Shown: one piece after another, positions 13,525 through 24,129 of the stretch | Layout: each line of letters opens with the position of its first letter | Position numbering within the stretch: the stretch's first letter is position 1 | Source: Glossina fuscipes | Taxonomy: Eukaryota; Arthropoda; Insecta; Diptera; Glossinidae | Direction: 5' to 3' | Length of the DNA stretch: 64,000 nt | Assembly (NCBI RefSeq): GCF_014805625.2 | Contig: NW_023998450.1 | Location: forward strand, 287,172 to 351,171 | The notes under the pieces: generated by a model | Told to the model about the DNA's origin: nothing | What the model saw: the letters and a program-made list of their open reading frames with translations, nothing else | Databases searched by the model: none | Translations under genes and position numbers: made by a program

Positions 13525-13669
13525 GTTTCTGAAGATGGCAACGTTAGTATATCACTGCTAATGATAACACCGACTAGAGAAGACCACGGCAAAGCATTAT
13601 CATGTAGAGCTACAAACGAGCTAGTACGGAATGGTGTACGCGAAACAGCCATGAAATTAAATGTGTTTT
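13525..13669 (+). CDS. Sidestep-family receptor, internal exon 2 of 5 (second half of the same Ig domain)
   Basis: This exon follows TTGACAG and stops before GTAAGT, holding 48 codons plus one base (phase 1 out). It completes the Ig domain begun at 12521: the F-strand motif appears as EDHGKALSCRATN, with the second Ig cysteine at residue 78, where the usual Tyr two residues before Cys is Leu, as is common in this family. The exon ends in AMKLNVF, the G strand. The frame continues without interruption from the exon at 12521, only 852 bp upstream, which supports both splice calls. The overlapping minus-strand open frame is an antisense shadow. Confidence 0.92.
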
Positions 13670-15396
13670 GTAAGTAAGCCAAAGCTAAATAATTTTTTCT
13701 GTACTAATATTTTGTTATGTGATTGAATAAAATTTAAAACTTTGATATTCTTTTTACATTTGCCACATAGCGAATATGTTGTATTTTTCAGACATTGTAC
13801 TTGTAGTGAAAATTATTACTCTCCCGACTTCACATCATTATAGGATGCGAACGATAAAGAGAATAGAATTATTACGGTAGTGAAAGAAGGTGTAAGCAAA
13901 ATGTCTCTTGTCGCGCTTATAGAAAGGCCAAGCGTAGGAAAAGGACGCTTGTTCATTTCAAAATCTTAAATTGAGCTAAAATGTGTGAGCTGCATAAGTT
14001 ACGTAATGCGTAATTTCAGTAAGCTAAATAATGTTTTCGATAAACTTAGATATTTATCTGAACTTCTGCAGACTATTTCAATGAACTATCGACAACAACT
14101 TCCATTTGGCGCTGATATCGGTAAGATTAGTCGTAAATGAATGTAGGCTACTGGTTTTTGGATAAATGTACGTCCTTGAAAAATTTTCTACTTTATTATT
14201 CAATTACATATACTTTAACTTATTACAAAAATGTATTGAATTATACTGGGCGAGTAAATCATTACACGAAACAGAAAGCAATTCAAAGTGAATGTTTTTC
14301 CAAAGTTACATGTGTCAATGATGTGGTTTTTTCTATACCGTCCTCAAGCAAACGATTCTTTGGTCAAGCACTTATCATTAACGTGCTGGCAAGTTCTTCA
14401 AACCTGATTTAAATTTTCATTTTTACACTCGATATGGAAGTTTGCTAGATTTGCAACCTTTAAGTATGCACATCTTTCAATTTGTTAAAATTTAGAATCG
14501 GCTTAGCTACAAAGTGAGTCGCGTTTATCTTCTGGCAAACTGTTTTATGGCTTATCGAACAAACCGATATATATGTATTTTTTAGAGCCTGATTGTATGT
14601 GTATTTCGACACGATAATCATTGAACTGCTGATGACATAAAGTTTTCTTTTTTATTTATTTTTCAATCTTATATCACATTCTCACATTGTTACATAAAAT
14701 CTTTTTGTGATGACTTTATTTGTCATATATAGAATATAGATTTAAATAGAGGGGTGGAAACACTCATGCTGCTGTTTTTGCTTCGCCTAAGAAACATTCA
14801 ATATCCGCATGTATTTATACGAATATGTATACTGGAGTTGAAACGATAGTTAGAGAAAGATAACATTTTCAATTTCCACGTTCATTTACATGAAAATGGC
14901 GTATTTTCTAAAGAACATTTTACAATGTTGAAGAGGTTGCTGCAAGAAACACAAATATATGAACATAACAGTCGATATTACTATTATGACTAAATTGAAG
15001 ATATAATATGCAGTAGAAAATGACATAGAAAAAGAAGATTATTATGCAGGAAAGTTTAAAGAATAAAAAACTTTGCTTTTTCTATGTTCCTTGGAGGCTT
15101 TCAGCGCATCAAGATAAATTTTCTTCTCCAGAATAAATAAAGAGTTCAAGACAACGTTACATTTCAAGAAATTTAGTGTATTTGAACGCGTCTTAACAAT
15201 GATTTTATTGTGAATTTAAAGGCGGCTTTACTAATATGCATTCAATCATATTTTCAAGACTGAAATTGGATGTCATTTGCGCCTTATTTATTTACCTTCC
15301 TAATACGACTCCAGTCAAAGTTTCATATAAGCCGGCTTATAGCTCCGCATATTCATTAATTCTGAATTTTAAATAAATAAATGAAGTAAGTGGTCA
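13670..15396 (+). other. Start of the 17.2-kb phase-1 intron
   Basis: The intron runs from GTAAGT at 13670 to the acceptor at 30854 and separates two Ig domains. This first part has no recognisable coding sequence; a 91-codon frame at 14137-14412 has no known motif. Any gag region or long terminal repeat of the Gypsy relic that follows should fall here, but I could not identify either. Confidence 0.6.
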
Positions 15397-15639
15397 GTGT
15401 GCAGGAAATGCTTGAATTTTTATTATAACATCAACAAGAAGGGAATTTCGGAAATGGACACTGAGAACCGACGTGCACAAGCAGCCGAAAGTGAAGAAAA
15501 AACACACTACCAAAAACAGGCTGAAGGTGAAGGCGCTGGAAAAGTCGAAAAAGAAATACATGAGCCTGCAGCGGAAACAACAACCATTATACACATTTCG
15601 GAAATAATAACATATTTGTTCCTGTGATACCGCCTCCGC

Positions 15640-16200
15640 AGTCAATATGTGAATGTGACATATTTCGCTTGCAGAATGGTACAGCAAAAGCCGTGGAATG
15701 TATGATTGAGAATGATAAGCCAAAGAAATTCGCATGAACATAACCCTTTCGGATAATGCACCCACTTATCAAGGACCTAGGCGCCTACCAAGCGACGACA
15801 AAAAACTGTTGAAAAGCAAATAAAGAAGTGGTTAGAGAAAGTGATCACGCAACTCTGTAATTCCGCTTATACCTCACCAATTATACTAGAGTCGAAACAG
15901 GATGGTACCAGGAGGCTTCGCTGTGGTAAACTGAACGAGAAAATTTTACGAGACAGCTGTTTATCGGGTTAATATATGATGTCATACATAAATCACAATC
16001 AAGCAAAGTGTATACAAAATTAGACTTAAGGAATGTTTGTTTCAATATAATACAATACTAAGCCACGTGGATTACATCCATATATCTTCATTAACTGCAC
16101 AACAGAACATTGGAAAATTAAAAAGATTGTTTAAAGTGGGAAAAAGCATAATTAACAAATTAAATGAAAAAAATGTCAGTTCTTAAGGAGGAAGATAACA
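15640..16200 (+). pseudogene. Gypsy reverse transcriptase fragment
   Basis: In functional copies this domain makes DNA from the element RNA. The finger and palm motifs are readable, but with stops just after GMYD and a frame change after DDKKLLKSK. The segment between LDLRN (near 16030) and the active-site box is much shorter than in intact elements, which points to an internal deletion. The active-site box appears as HVDYIHI at about 16063-16083, so the second Asp of the usual YxDD is Tyr. The tail motif RIRCRKCLITR is near 16200. The domain is certainly inactive. Confidence 0.8.
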
Positions 16201-16419
16201 TGTTCAGGATACGTTGTAGAAAATGCTTGATTACACGGTCAATGGAAATGACCGCCGCTGCATCTGAAAATTTTCTGGTGCCAAATCATTTTTTGGTCTT
16301 TTATCTTATTTCGCATTAATTAAGCCATCAAAGCGAGCGGATAGTCGGACAAGTCATGTAAAAACAACACGTTTAAAGTAGCAAATAATGAGTTATTAGT
16401 GTTCGAGTTTTATAGTTAT

Positions 16420-16800
16420 AATCCTAATGCATTGACTGAAATACATGCGAGTATTTATGGATATTGAACTATAGAAGGGTTCAGGCGATCAACAATTACT
16501 TTCTGTTGAGCGTATGAGTCGAAAGATAAGTTTAATCAAACAAAAACATCGTCCACTCGCATTAGGAATCCTTGCCATTATTGAGGCTTTAAAGAAGTGG
16601 CGAGCTTATGCAAACTGGATTAAAATAAAAATAAAATAGAGATTGCAATGCCTCTGCAATGACAATTAAAGAGAAAGACATACCGTTAAGAGTTTCAAGA
16701 TGGACTATTTTTTTTTAGGAATTTCATTCCACTATTGAACACAGATCGGGCAGCAAATTGCGACATATTCGTGATTTTAATCGAGCATCTTTTTTATTAA
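16420..16800 (+). pseudogene. Gypsy RNase H fragment
   Basis: This domain would degrade RNA in the hybrid during reverse transcription. NPNALTEIHASIYGY matches the start of Ty3/Gypsy RNase H, but the first catalytic Asp, normally just after the His, is missing through a short deletion. Further on, LAIIEALKKWRAY and IEHRSGSKLRH mark the middle and end of the domain, in different frames. Confidence 0.75.
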
Positions 16801-17029
16801 TCAAAGATTCTTTGGGACATCAAAGTATAATACGGTTTCAAAAATTAGACGACTGGGTGGGAACAACAAGGAAAATAGCAGGAAGTTGTTTATATGAAAT
16901 ATACAAAATATCGCAGTACCGCTGACTGGCAAGAGATAATCCAATTATCTTATCATCAATTCAAGATAATTTTTCCACAAAAAAAAAACGGAAGATTTAA
17001 TCGAAAAAACATTTTATATATCTAATGTA

Positions 17030-17620
17030 ACAAAGAAAGTGGAGTTGCATAAACTGTCGTGTCAAGCTAAAAGTGCTAAAAACACGCAAATATTGAATCC
17101 AACAGATACGGCAAATAAATCTTCGTGAACATGTAATGCTGATCGTATAAGACCGATGAAGCAAACGCGAAAGCGTTATATCAACATGTTTGTAACTGCA
17201 TATGCTTTTTCATATTTGTTTAGCTATACCCTTCTCGCAGCTGTGGTTCTCATGAAGTGATTGATAAATGCCGAAAGAGACGTGTTCAATAAAGGAGTGG
17301 CTTTCAAAAAATATTGTAAAGATTAAACTACAGCACTTTATATAATCTCCACAGATGTTTATAGAGGCAATGGGCGAGTTAAGAGAATTAATAAAATATT
17401 AAAAATAGTCTCAACTTCGCTGAGTAAATTGTGCATTGGTTAGCCTCATCGATGGTACAAACACATTGACAGAGTAATGCAATGTGTAAATAACACGCCG
17501 CCAAGAAGTACAAATGTGTCAGTATTTAAAGTCTTAATTGAAATCGATATGCGAATTAAAATACAATCTGACTTAAAGATAAGATACTTGAATAATTTAT
17601 AATAGAAAGCTTAGATATTG
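17030..17620 (+). pseudogene. Gypsy integrase fragment
   Basis: Integrase would insert the element copy into host DNA. The region with RGNGRVKRINKI at about 17360-17395 aligns to the end of the DDE core, where intact elements have GNGQVERIN. The catalytic Glu is Lys here. It continues into WYKHIDRVMQCVNNTPPRS, the part after the core. The zinc-binding N-terminal part is barely recognisable near 17040-17100. Confidence 0.75.
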
Positions 17621-17860
17621 GAAGACAAATTTTTCGCATTCTTAGCCGGGGCAGCTTAAGTCGGCTTTAGATTGAAAAAATACTTTAGTCTTTATAAAAT
17701 AATTGGTCAACTTAATCATGAAAGATGTGGTGTTGAAAAGTTTAGCAATGTAGAATATGAAAAGTTTAGCAAGAACAATATCCATATTATCGTAGACGGG
17801 TTCACGAAGAAGTGCCATATATCATTTGAAGCGATTGACGGTTACAACGGCCCAAAATAG

Positions 17861-20800
17861 GAAGTACATACTAAACCACTCTAACAAAACGCCTTACAGT
17901 ATAAACATATTTTTTCAATAAGAGAAAGCCTTCGACAATCATTCGATAAAAGTATAGTCTATTTCCATTGGGTAAAAATACTTTTCACAATAATTTCACG
18001 AGAATTGATATATCATATAAACGTCATATTTACGACAGAAAAGTCATGATTATATAAATAAATTATTTGAAATAAAATTTGCGGCTCAACTGACTTAATT
18101 AAAAGTGAACTTATTTAAGTAATAATTTCATTATTATTGCACGTTTCTCATAAGTTTTATTACTGTAAGAGATAATTTAATTTGCCCAGAATAATAAAAA
18201 TATATCAGTTGTAGTTTTTTTTATATTTAATCCAATTGAACGATTTTCTAAACCATACATATTTAAAATTGAGTTCCGATCCAAATTAGTTAAGGAACTT
18301 CTGAAGAAAACCAAACAAGCGCAATGTTTTTAAATGTTATATTCTAAGAATTCACTTAAATTGGAAGAGAAAACTTTCTACAGTCTTTACGGCGTAGCTT
18401 AGCTGGAGAACTATGCTCAAACTAAAATTTACTATCTACTTTACCTATTGTCAATATTCTTCTTGCGCAAATACACTTCTAACAGTTACGGGTATTTAGT
18501 GAACTACCAATGAATTGGGAACGTATGTTTCCGACAAATTGAAATTTTCTCTATCTTATATGCTTTTGAATAAGTTAAACTTTTGCCAACTTTGTTGTAT
18601 CTTCCTGATGCATTCTTTTTATTATCACACTATCTATAATTTCTGGTCCCTAGTGAAATTTTATCATTTCCCATTCGATAAAATTTCGAAATAACTTGCT
18701 ATAGGTAGTACTAGGTATATATATATATGTATATATAACATACGTATGTATATTAACATAACATATAGACTTTTATTCAATTTATTGCATTTGAATAATT
18801 GACTGCACATAACCTATCATGTAAGCAATCGCAATTCACACATAAGGTTTCAAGTGATATTACAAAAAATTCCTCTTAAGGTAAGAAAATTTCTTAGTAA
18901 AAATTAAGGCAGAAAATCAAATTAACAAATTATTTTTCATTTAAAATTAGAAAGTAGTTTTTTCAGCTTTGTTGTAGTGAAGGCATTATTAATATCTTAA
19001 AATATATTTTTCCTGATAAACGCAACCATTGGCTTACGTTAACATTGTGCTTAAGATACGGAAGAAAATGAAAATCGTTTGTTTATCTCTTGTTAAATTT
19101 ACCCATCCAGTTGGGGTTGTAATTATCACACAAAAAAATAATCATACAAAGTTTACGAAACTGCTGTTCTACATACAAAAAGAGTTAAAAAACTGTCGCA
19201 GACTTGAGAAAGTTTTGTATTTTGTAAAGCTATCGCTACTGCATTTACCGTGGAAGTTTGAGTTGGCTGAATGTGCCCCTACATCACTTAACGCGCCATT
19301 ATTTTACAAATGAAGTCAGAACTATTTTCCATGCGGCTGTATTTCTTATATCTACGCAAATGTGTTTTGGTTCAATTTATAGGTCGTAACTGTCAAGATA
19401 TATAAATCAAATCTGGGACACTGAGGGGTTTTGCCTCAAGTCTAAACGTCCTACAAAATGGTCACTCATTTTAAAAAACATCTTATATGAGAAAAAATGT
19501 TTGGCATCTTCGCCGGCCACCATATGTCAATTCACAAAGTTTTGATGGAATACGCATACATTTTGAACTCTTTCCGATATAAAAGTATTTAAATTGGTTC
19601 AAAATAGAAATTTGACACATAAATTTACCGTAGTAAGTTTCACTTACGTAATAGTTAGGAGCATAAAAATATTTTCTCTGCTCTTCTCTGAAACGTCAGG
19701 CTTGCAAAGCTAAAGATTGTCGAAAATTCTAGTCGGATCAATGAAGGCTTTACACCACCTATCTGCGATGTCACGAAAGGTTTGACAACACACTTCGCAG
19801 CAAAACAAGCTCGCGTGGCAAAGGCGGTTATAAATTCTACATTAAACAAGCTTTAAACAGCATTAGAATGTAGAAATTTGTATGTCTTTTAAGATTATGT
19901 CATACAGATGACAAGATTAGGACACTTTTTTTATATTGTCTTGGGTATTACAAACGTAATAGCAAAACGTTTTTACTCAAATTTGCTGCCTATAGGTCTA
20001 CCAAGAAACCTTTAATCGAATTAATAGGAGTACGTACATACGCGTTATATTTGTCTATTATAAATTTTCGGGACTAATAAAAAATCAATTGGGAATTTAA
20101 ATATATATTTATACGGCGATGCATTACATGTAAAATTTTGTAATTAAAGAGTTACGTAAACAGAAGAATCTATTTTACGTTTGTGTATTTAAAATCACAT
20201 CGGCTGGTGTTTGGAACAAAGGGTCATTTAGTTTATGTTTTGTGTTTTTATTTCATAACATTTGTTGTCTTTATTGTTGATGTCGTTAAAGTTAAGTTTA
20301 TCTGCAGTCGAGATTATTTATATATATATATATATATGTGTGTATATACATGTGTACATATATATACTTATATGTACATGTATATATATATATGTACGCA
20401 TAAAAAGCTCTTATATACGTGTATACACGGACGTAGTTATCTGTGTAACATAGCAACCGTATTAACACCATGGCAAACAATTCCTTTATCGAGAGAGTTT
20501 TAAAATTGAATACAGCATAGCTGTGGTCTTTCTAAACCACATTATTGCTTTGTAGATAGATGTATGTGTTACGATAAGTAGAAACAATGTTATGAGTGTA
20601 TAAATTTATATATACATATTAGCTTTTATATGTACATATATAAGCGTATATAAGCATATATATACATGTTTGTGTGTATATACACATTTATATGTATATA
20701 TATATATATGTATACATATGTGCATGTACATATGTATATTTTTTTTCTTTAATATAATATAATCCTTTTTTCCTTCGTTTCGTTTATTGTCTTACGGATC

Positions 20801-22401
20801 AGAGAGGGTGATTATGTTCATATATAATACACATTGTAACCATATACAGATCTATATATCTACTGGCTCTACGTGTTTACGTGTATCTACAAATTTTATC
20901 CAAAAAGTCCCCGGAATTTTAATCTAACTATCGAGGATTAAAAGATTTTCCAACACAGGATTCGTTTGTACCATTACACTCATGCAACCGCGAACCACGT
21001 TACTACAACATTTTTCAAGGGTGCTTCCACTAAATGTGTTCAGTGTATTCTGCACAATTTCCTTTTCAGATATTCAAAAGCACAATTGTTATTGTTGGGA
21101 TAAATTAAGTTTTGTAATTCGGAAAAGTGGTACGCAGTTGAAGAGAATAGTCGTTTTTTGCCAAAAACAATTCTGTCGGCATGCAAGACAAGTTGAAGGG
21201 CATCTTATGTTCGAGCGACTAACGAAATGCTACGATCCGAAGAGTCGAACGATACTTTCGTTATTATCCTCCGTTATTTCCTTCAATTTTGTATGTAAAA
21301 TTGTTCTTCAATTGACCTGATCCGATTGAATTTTCAATCAATTCATGGGTATCATGTGAGGATTTTTTTTTCCCAATATGCCGATGTCGTTATATAGCAC
21401 ATTATTATTCTAATATTTTTCGAACACTTTTGTAATCTTGTTTGAAACATAGATGTTGAAGTAAATGCTTTGTTCTTTAGTTTTACGCGTAGCGAAATAT
21501 CGAAAATAAATTCACATGTGGCTGTCGCATACGTTCCAAAAATGTTTTGGAAAATAATTACTTGTATACATATGGTTTGAGCCACATTCTTGTACTTTTT
21601 TGATGGTATCCACTGAGTACTTAAATGTTAACCGGTTACGTTAGTTCGGATGGTAGTACACTTTAATGGGCTTCTCTTTATGCTTATTACAGATATAAAT
21701 TGAATATGAAGGGTATTGTATTAAAACACATTGAGTGAGAAACTAAAGGATGATGAAAGAAAATAAGCAAACGGAAAATATTGGAAACATTATGCCCTTC
21801 ATAAACACAAAAGTTGGTATCTGCACTTTGTATACCCACACCGAAAGTAAAAAGGTACACGGCGTTTGTCTTTCCTTGTGTAACATTAAAAAATACTGCT
21901 TAGACAGCGACCACATAAAGAATATACATATTCTTGATTAGTTTAGAATTTGTAGTCGATTTGATTTTGTTCATCCATTCTAGTTATTAAATCAAAAGTT
22001 AGGCTAAATTCTTTTTGATATCATTTAACATTTGTGTGCAAGAATAAAAGCTACGACCCGGCCCACAAGAGAAAATGCCTGTTAGAGGGCCAATCTAAAA
22101 CATAGTGGCGATCAAGCATCAGGAATTTTTACATTTAATTAAATATTTTGTTATTGTAAAACACTTATATGTGTAGTGCTCATCAAAGGTTCGCTATATG
22201 GCGAATGAAATCCTCTTCCATATTTTTAAAGCTACTACAAAGATAACCTTGCTGTGGCAAGTCGTTAGGTTTACAAGGATTAAAAATACTTTCCATAAAA
22301 GAATGTTTGACTTTTTATTCTTCTCTTTTACTATTAAAATGTATTTAAAATATCTATTTATTATATTGTTAAGGAGTTTTTTTTTTTAATTTTATAAACA
22401 A
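17861..22401 (+). other. Intron DNA between the Gypsy relic and the LINE
   Basis: I recognise no gene here. Open frames at 19029-19313, 19655-19849, 20982-21320 and 21352-21585 carry no family motif. Two AT-dinucleotide-rich tracts (about 20317-20400 and 20610-20740) contain alternating TATATA, TATGTA and TGTGTA units, which create overlapping chance frames rich in Tyr, Ile and Cys. Confidence 0.6.
20317..20740. repeat. Cryptic simple repeat, TA/TG/CA-rich
   Basis: Two stretches of alternating purine-pyrimidine sequence, including uninterrupted TA runs at 20317-20337 and about 20697-20709. Low complexity; not coding. Confidence 0.85.
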
Positions 22402-24005
22402 ATGTGCGATGCAGGAAACCTACTGATGCATATTAACGGCTTACCAGTACTAAATGTGCAGACGCTCCATGTTCTCGGGCTCACGTTTTCCAACAATTAT
22501 CGTTGGAAAGCACACTGCCTTCGTTTAAAAAACTCCCTTTTAACAAGGGTAAATTTCATACAGTACGTTACTTGGAGAAGCCATGCGCATATTAACACTA
22601 TCGCTTATCTTACCAAAATGCTTGTGTTAAGCAAGATTGACTATGCTTTGATAATTTATGGCAATAGCTGCAAATCTAATACCAACATCCTTAAACCGGT
22701 CTATCACCAAGCCGTTAGAGCAAATAAATAATATTTTAATTGAAACTGGTCTCCCAACTTTAGAAAATAGACTGTATGAGTTAAAAGCTAAAATAGTCCC
22801 CAAGCTTCTTAATTCAAACAAATCCATTCCCGGTGATGACGTAAGAAAGATTATTATTGCGAAGAAAATTCCAAAGTCACCATCTGCAATTGACCATTGT
22901 TTGTGCATCGCAAAGGAATTGAACATTCCCTTAAAAATTTCCCGCTCTTTTGNNNNNNNNNNNNNNNNNNNNNNNNNNNNNNNNNNNNNNNNNNNNNNNN
23001 NNNNNNNNNNNNNNNNNNNNNNNNNNNNNNNNNNNNNNNNNNNNNNNNNNNNCCCGCTCTTTTGGTGTTAAACCTCCCTGGATTTTGAAAGACTGCTCTT
23101 TTGACATCTCACTGTCTATGCACAAGAAAGAAGATACTCCAAATTACGTCTTCAGGAATCTAATAGCTGAGAAAACCCAAGTATTGGACAATACTGGTTG
23201 GAATCTTTTGTACACAGACGGCTCAAAATCTCCTGGTCTGCCTCCTGCTTGTGCGGTGGTATATGCTACAGGACGGGTTCTTCTCAACCACATATTTCAC
23301 GAAAGCACTCAAACTTTCATAACCGAAGCCAGAGCTATCCTTCACGCTGCCAACCTTGCCCATAAAAACAAACTCAAAACCGTCATTGTTACTGACAGTT
23401 TGTCTGTATTACTAGCTACCCGGAACCCTTCGACTTCGAGATGGAGCACCATCAACAAATTAAGGAATATAATTACTACACCCGACGGAAAAATTAAAAT
23501 GTAATGGGTACCAAGTCACATCGGTTTACTGGGAAATGAGCAGGCTGATCGAGCGGCAAAGTATGCTGCTTCTGCTCCTCTAATTATGGATGATGTCATG
23601 GAAAAGTTGGATCTTCAAAGATACATTGGAAGAAAAGTTAAAGAGAAAATTGCAGAAGGAAATTTACAATACCATCATCAACACTACTCTTGCATTAACC
23701 CTCAATTAACTCCACCTCTATATCCAACAAATGTTGAGAAAACCAAGATCCAAACATTTTCGAGAATTCGCCTTGGTCATACAATTGCAACTCACCAATG
23801 GATCCTGAAGAAGTCTTCTCCCCCAATCTGCTGTTGTGGACAAACTCTTACTATAAAGCACGTTCTCTGCGACTGCCTCAACTTTTCCTTGGCTAGAAGT
23901 ATTGCATTTGGAACGATTAACCCTTTGAACATTCTACAATCAGCTTCAGAACAGCATATCAATTCAATATTTTACTTTATTAATACTACTAAGCTTATTA
24001 TCTAA
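22402..24005 (+). pseudogene. LINE ORF2 remnant: RT C-terminus, RNase H, cysteine motif
   Basis: In active elements this protein reverse-transcribes the element RNA at the target site. The first part (22402-22731) carries the late-RT motifs LHVLGLTFS and SKIDYALIIYGNS, then breaks near 22720, where about ten codons seem missing and the frame shifts. The next part contains IETGLPTLENRLYELKAK. After the gap, RNase H shows its four acidic residues: YTDGSKS, TEARAILHA, VTDSLSVL and NEQADRAAK. A TAA stop at 23502-23504 lies before WVPSHIG, inside RNase H. The C terminus has the CCCGQTLTIKHVLCDC zinc-knuckle-like motif and ends at 24005. So there is one frameshift with deletion and one stop. Confidence 0.9.
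22953..23052. other. Assembly gap of exactly 100 N
   Basis: A run of 100 N, a conventional placeholder for a gap of unknown size. The 12 bases before it (22941-22952) and the 12 bases after it (23053-23064) are identical, CCCGCTCTTTTG. This suggests the two contigs overlap and little or nothing is missing. Confidence 0.97.
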
Positions 24006-24129
24006 TATCCATTTATTTAAATTAGAGCCGATAGCCTGTGTTGCTAGTGCTCAATGTCTCTTTTTTTAGTCTAAGAATTCAATTCATTAGTCTAAAATTA
24101 AAATAATAATAATAATAATAATAATTTTA

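Larger units (their letters stand above)
15397..17860 (+). mobile_element. Degenerate Ty3/Gypsy retrotransposon pol relic
   Basis: A worn pol region in the same orientation as the host gene. Domains follow the normal Ty3/Gypsy order. A linker with EWYSKSRGMYD comes first. Reverse transcriptase follows at about 15700-16200 (APTYQGPRRLPSDDKK, NSAYTSPIIL, KLNEKILRD, KVYTKLDLRN). RNase H is at about 16420-16800 (NPNALTEIH, LAIIEALKKWRAY, IEHRSGSKLRH). Integrase is at about 17030-17600 (RGNGRVKRINKI, then WYKHIDRVMQCVNNT). A C-terminal piece with GYNGPK ends near 17860. Multiple stops, frameshifts and deletions interrupt it, so it cannot encode a product. No long terminal repeats or env region could be seen. 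The clade within Ty3/Gypsy is not assigned. Confidence 0.85.
22402..24129 (+). mobile_element. 5'-truncated I-like LINE with (AAT)n tail
   Basis: A non-LTR retrotransposon that keeps only the end of its second open frame: the last part of reverse transcriptase, an RNase H domain and a cysteine-rich C terminus. A short 3' untranslated region and an (AAT)n tail (about 24101-24126) follow. RNase H plus a TAA/AAT-type tail suggests an I-like element. The 5' end is lost, as usual after incomplete reverse transcription. A possible short target duplication is TAATTTTA-type sequence just before 22402 and just after the tail, but AT-rich context makes it weak. The 100-N assembly gap at 22953-23052 lies inside it. 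The last 100 bases recur at 58037. Confidence 0.9.

Noticed and set aside
20183..20503. Overlapping frames rich in Tyr, Ile, Cys and Val on both strands
   Set aside because: They are translations of a TATA/TGTA simple-sequence tract.
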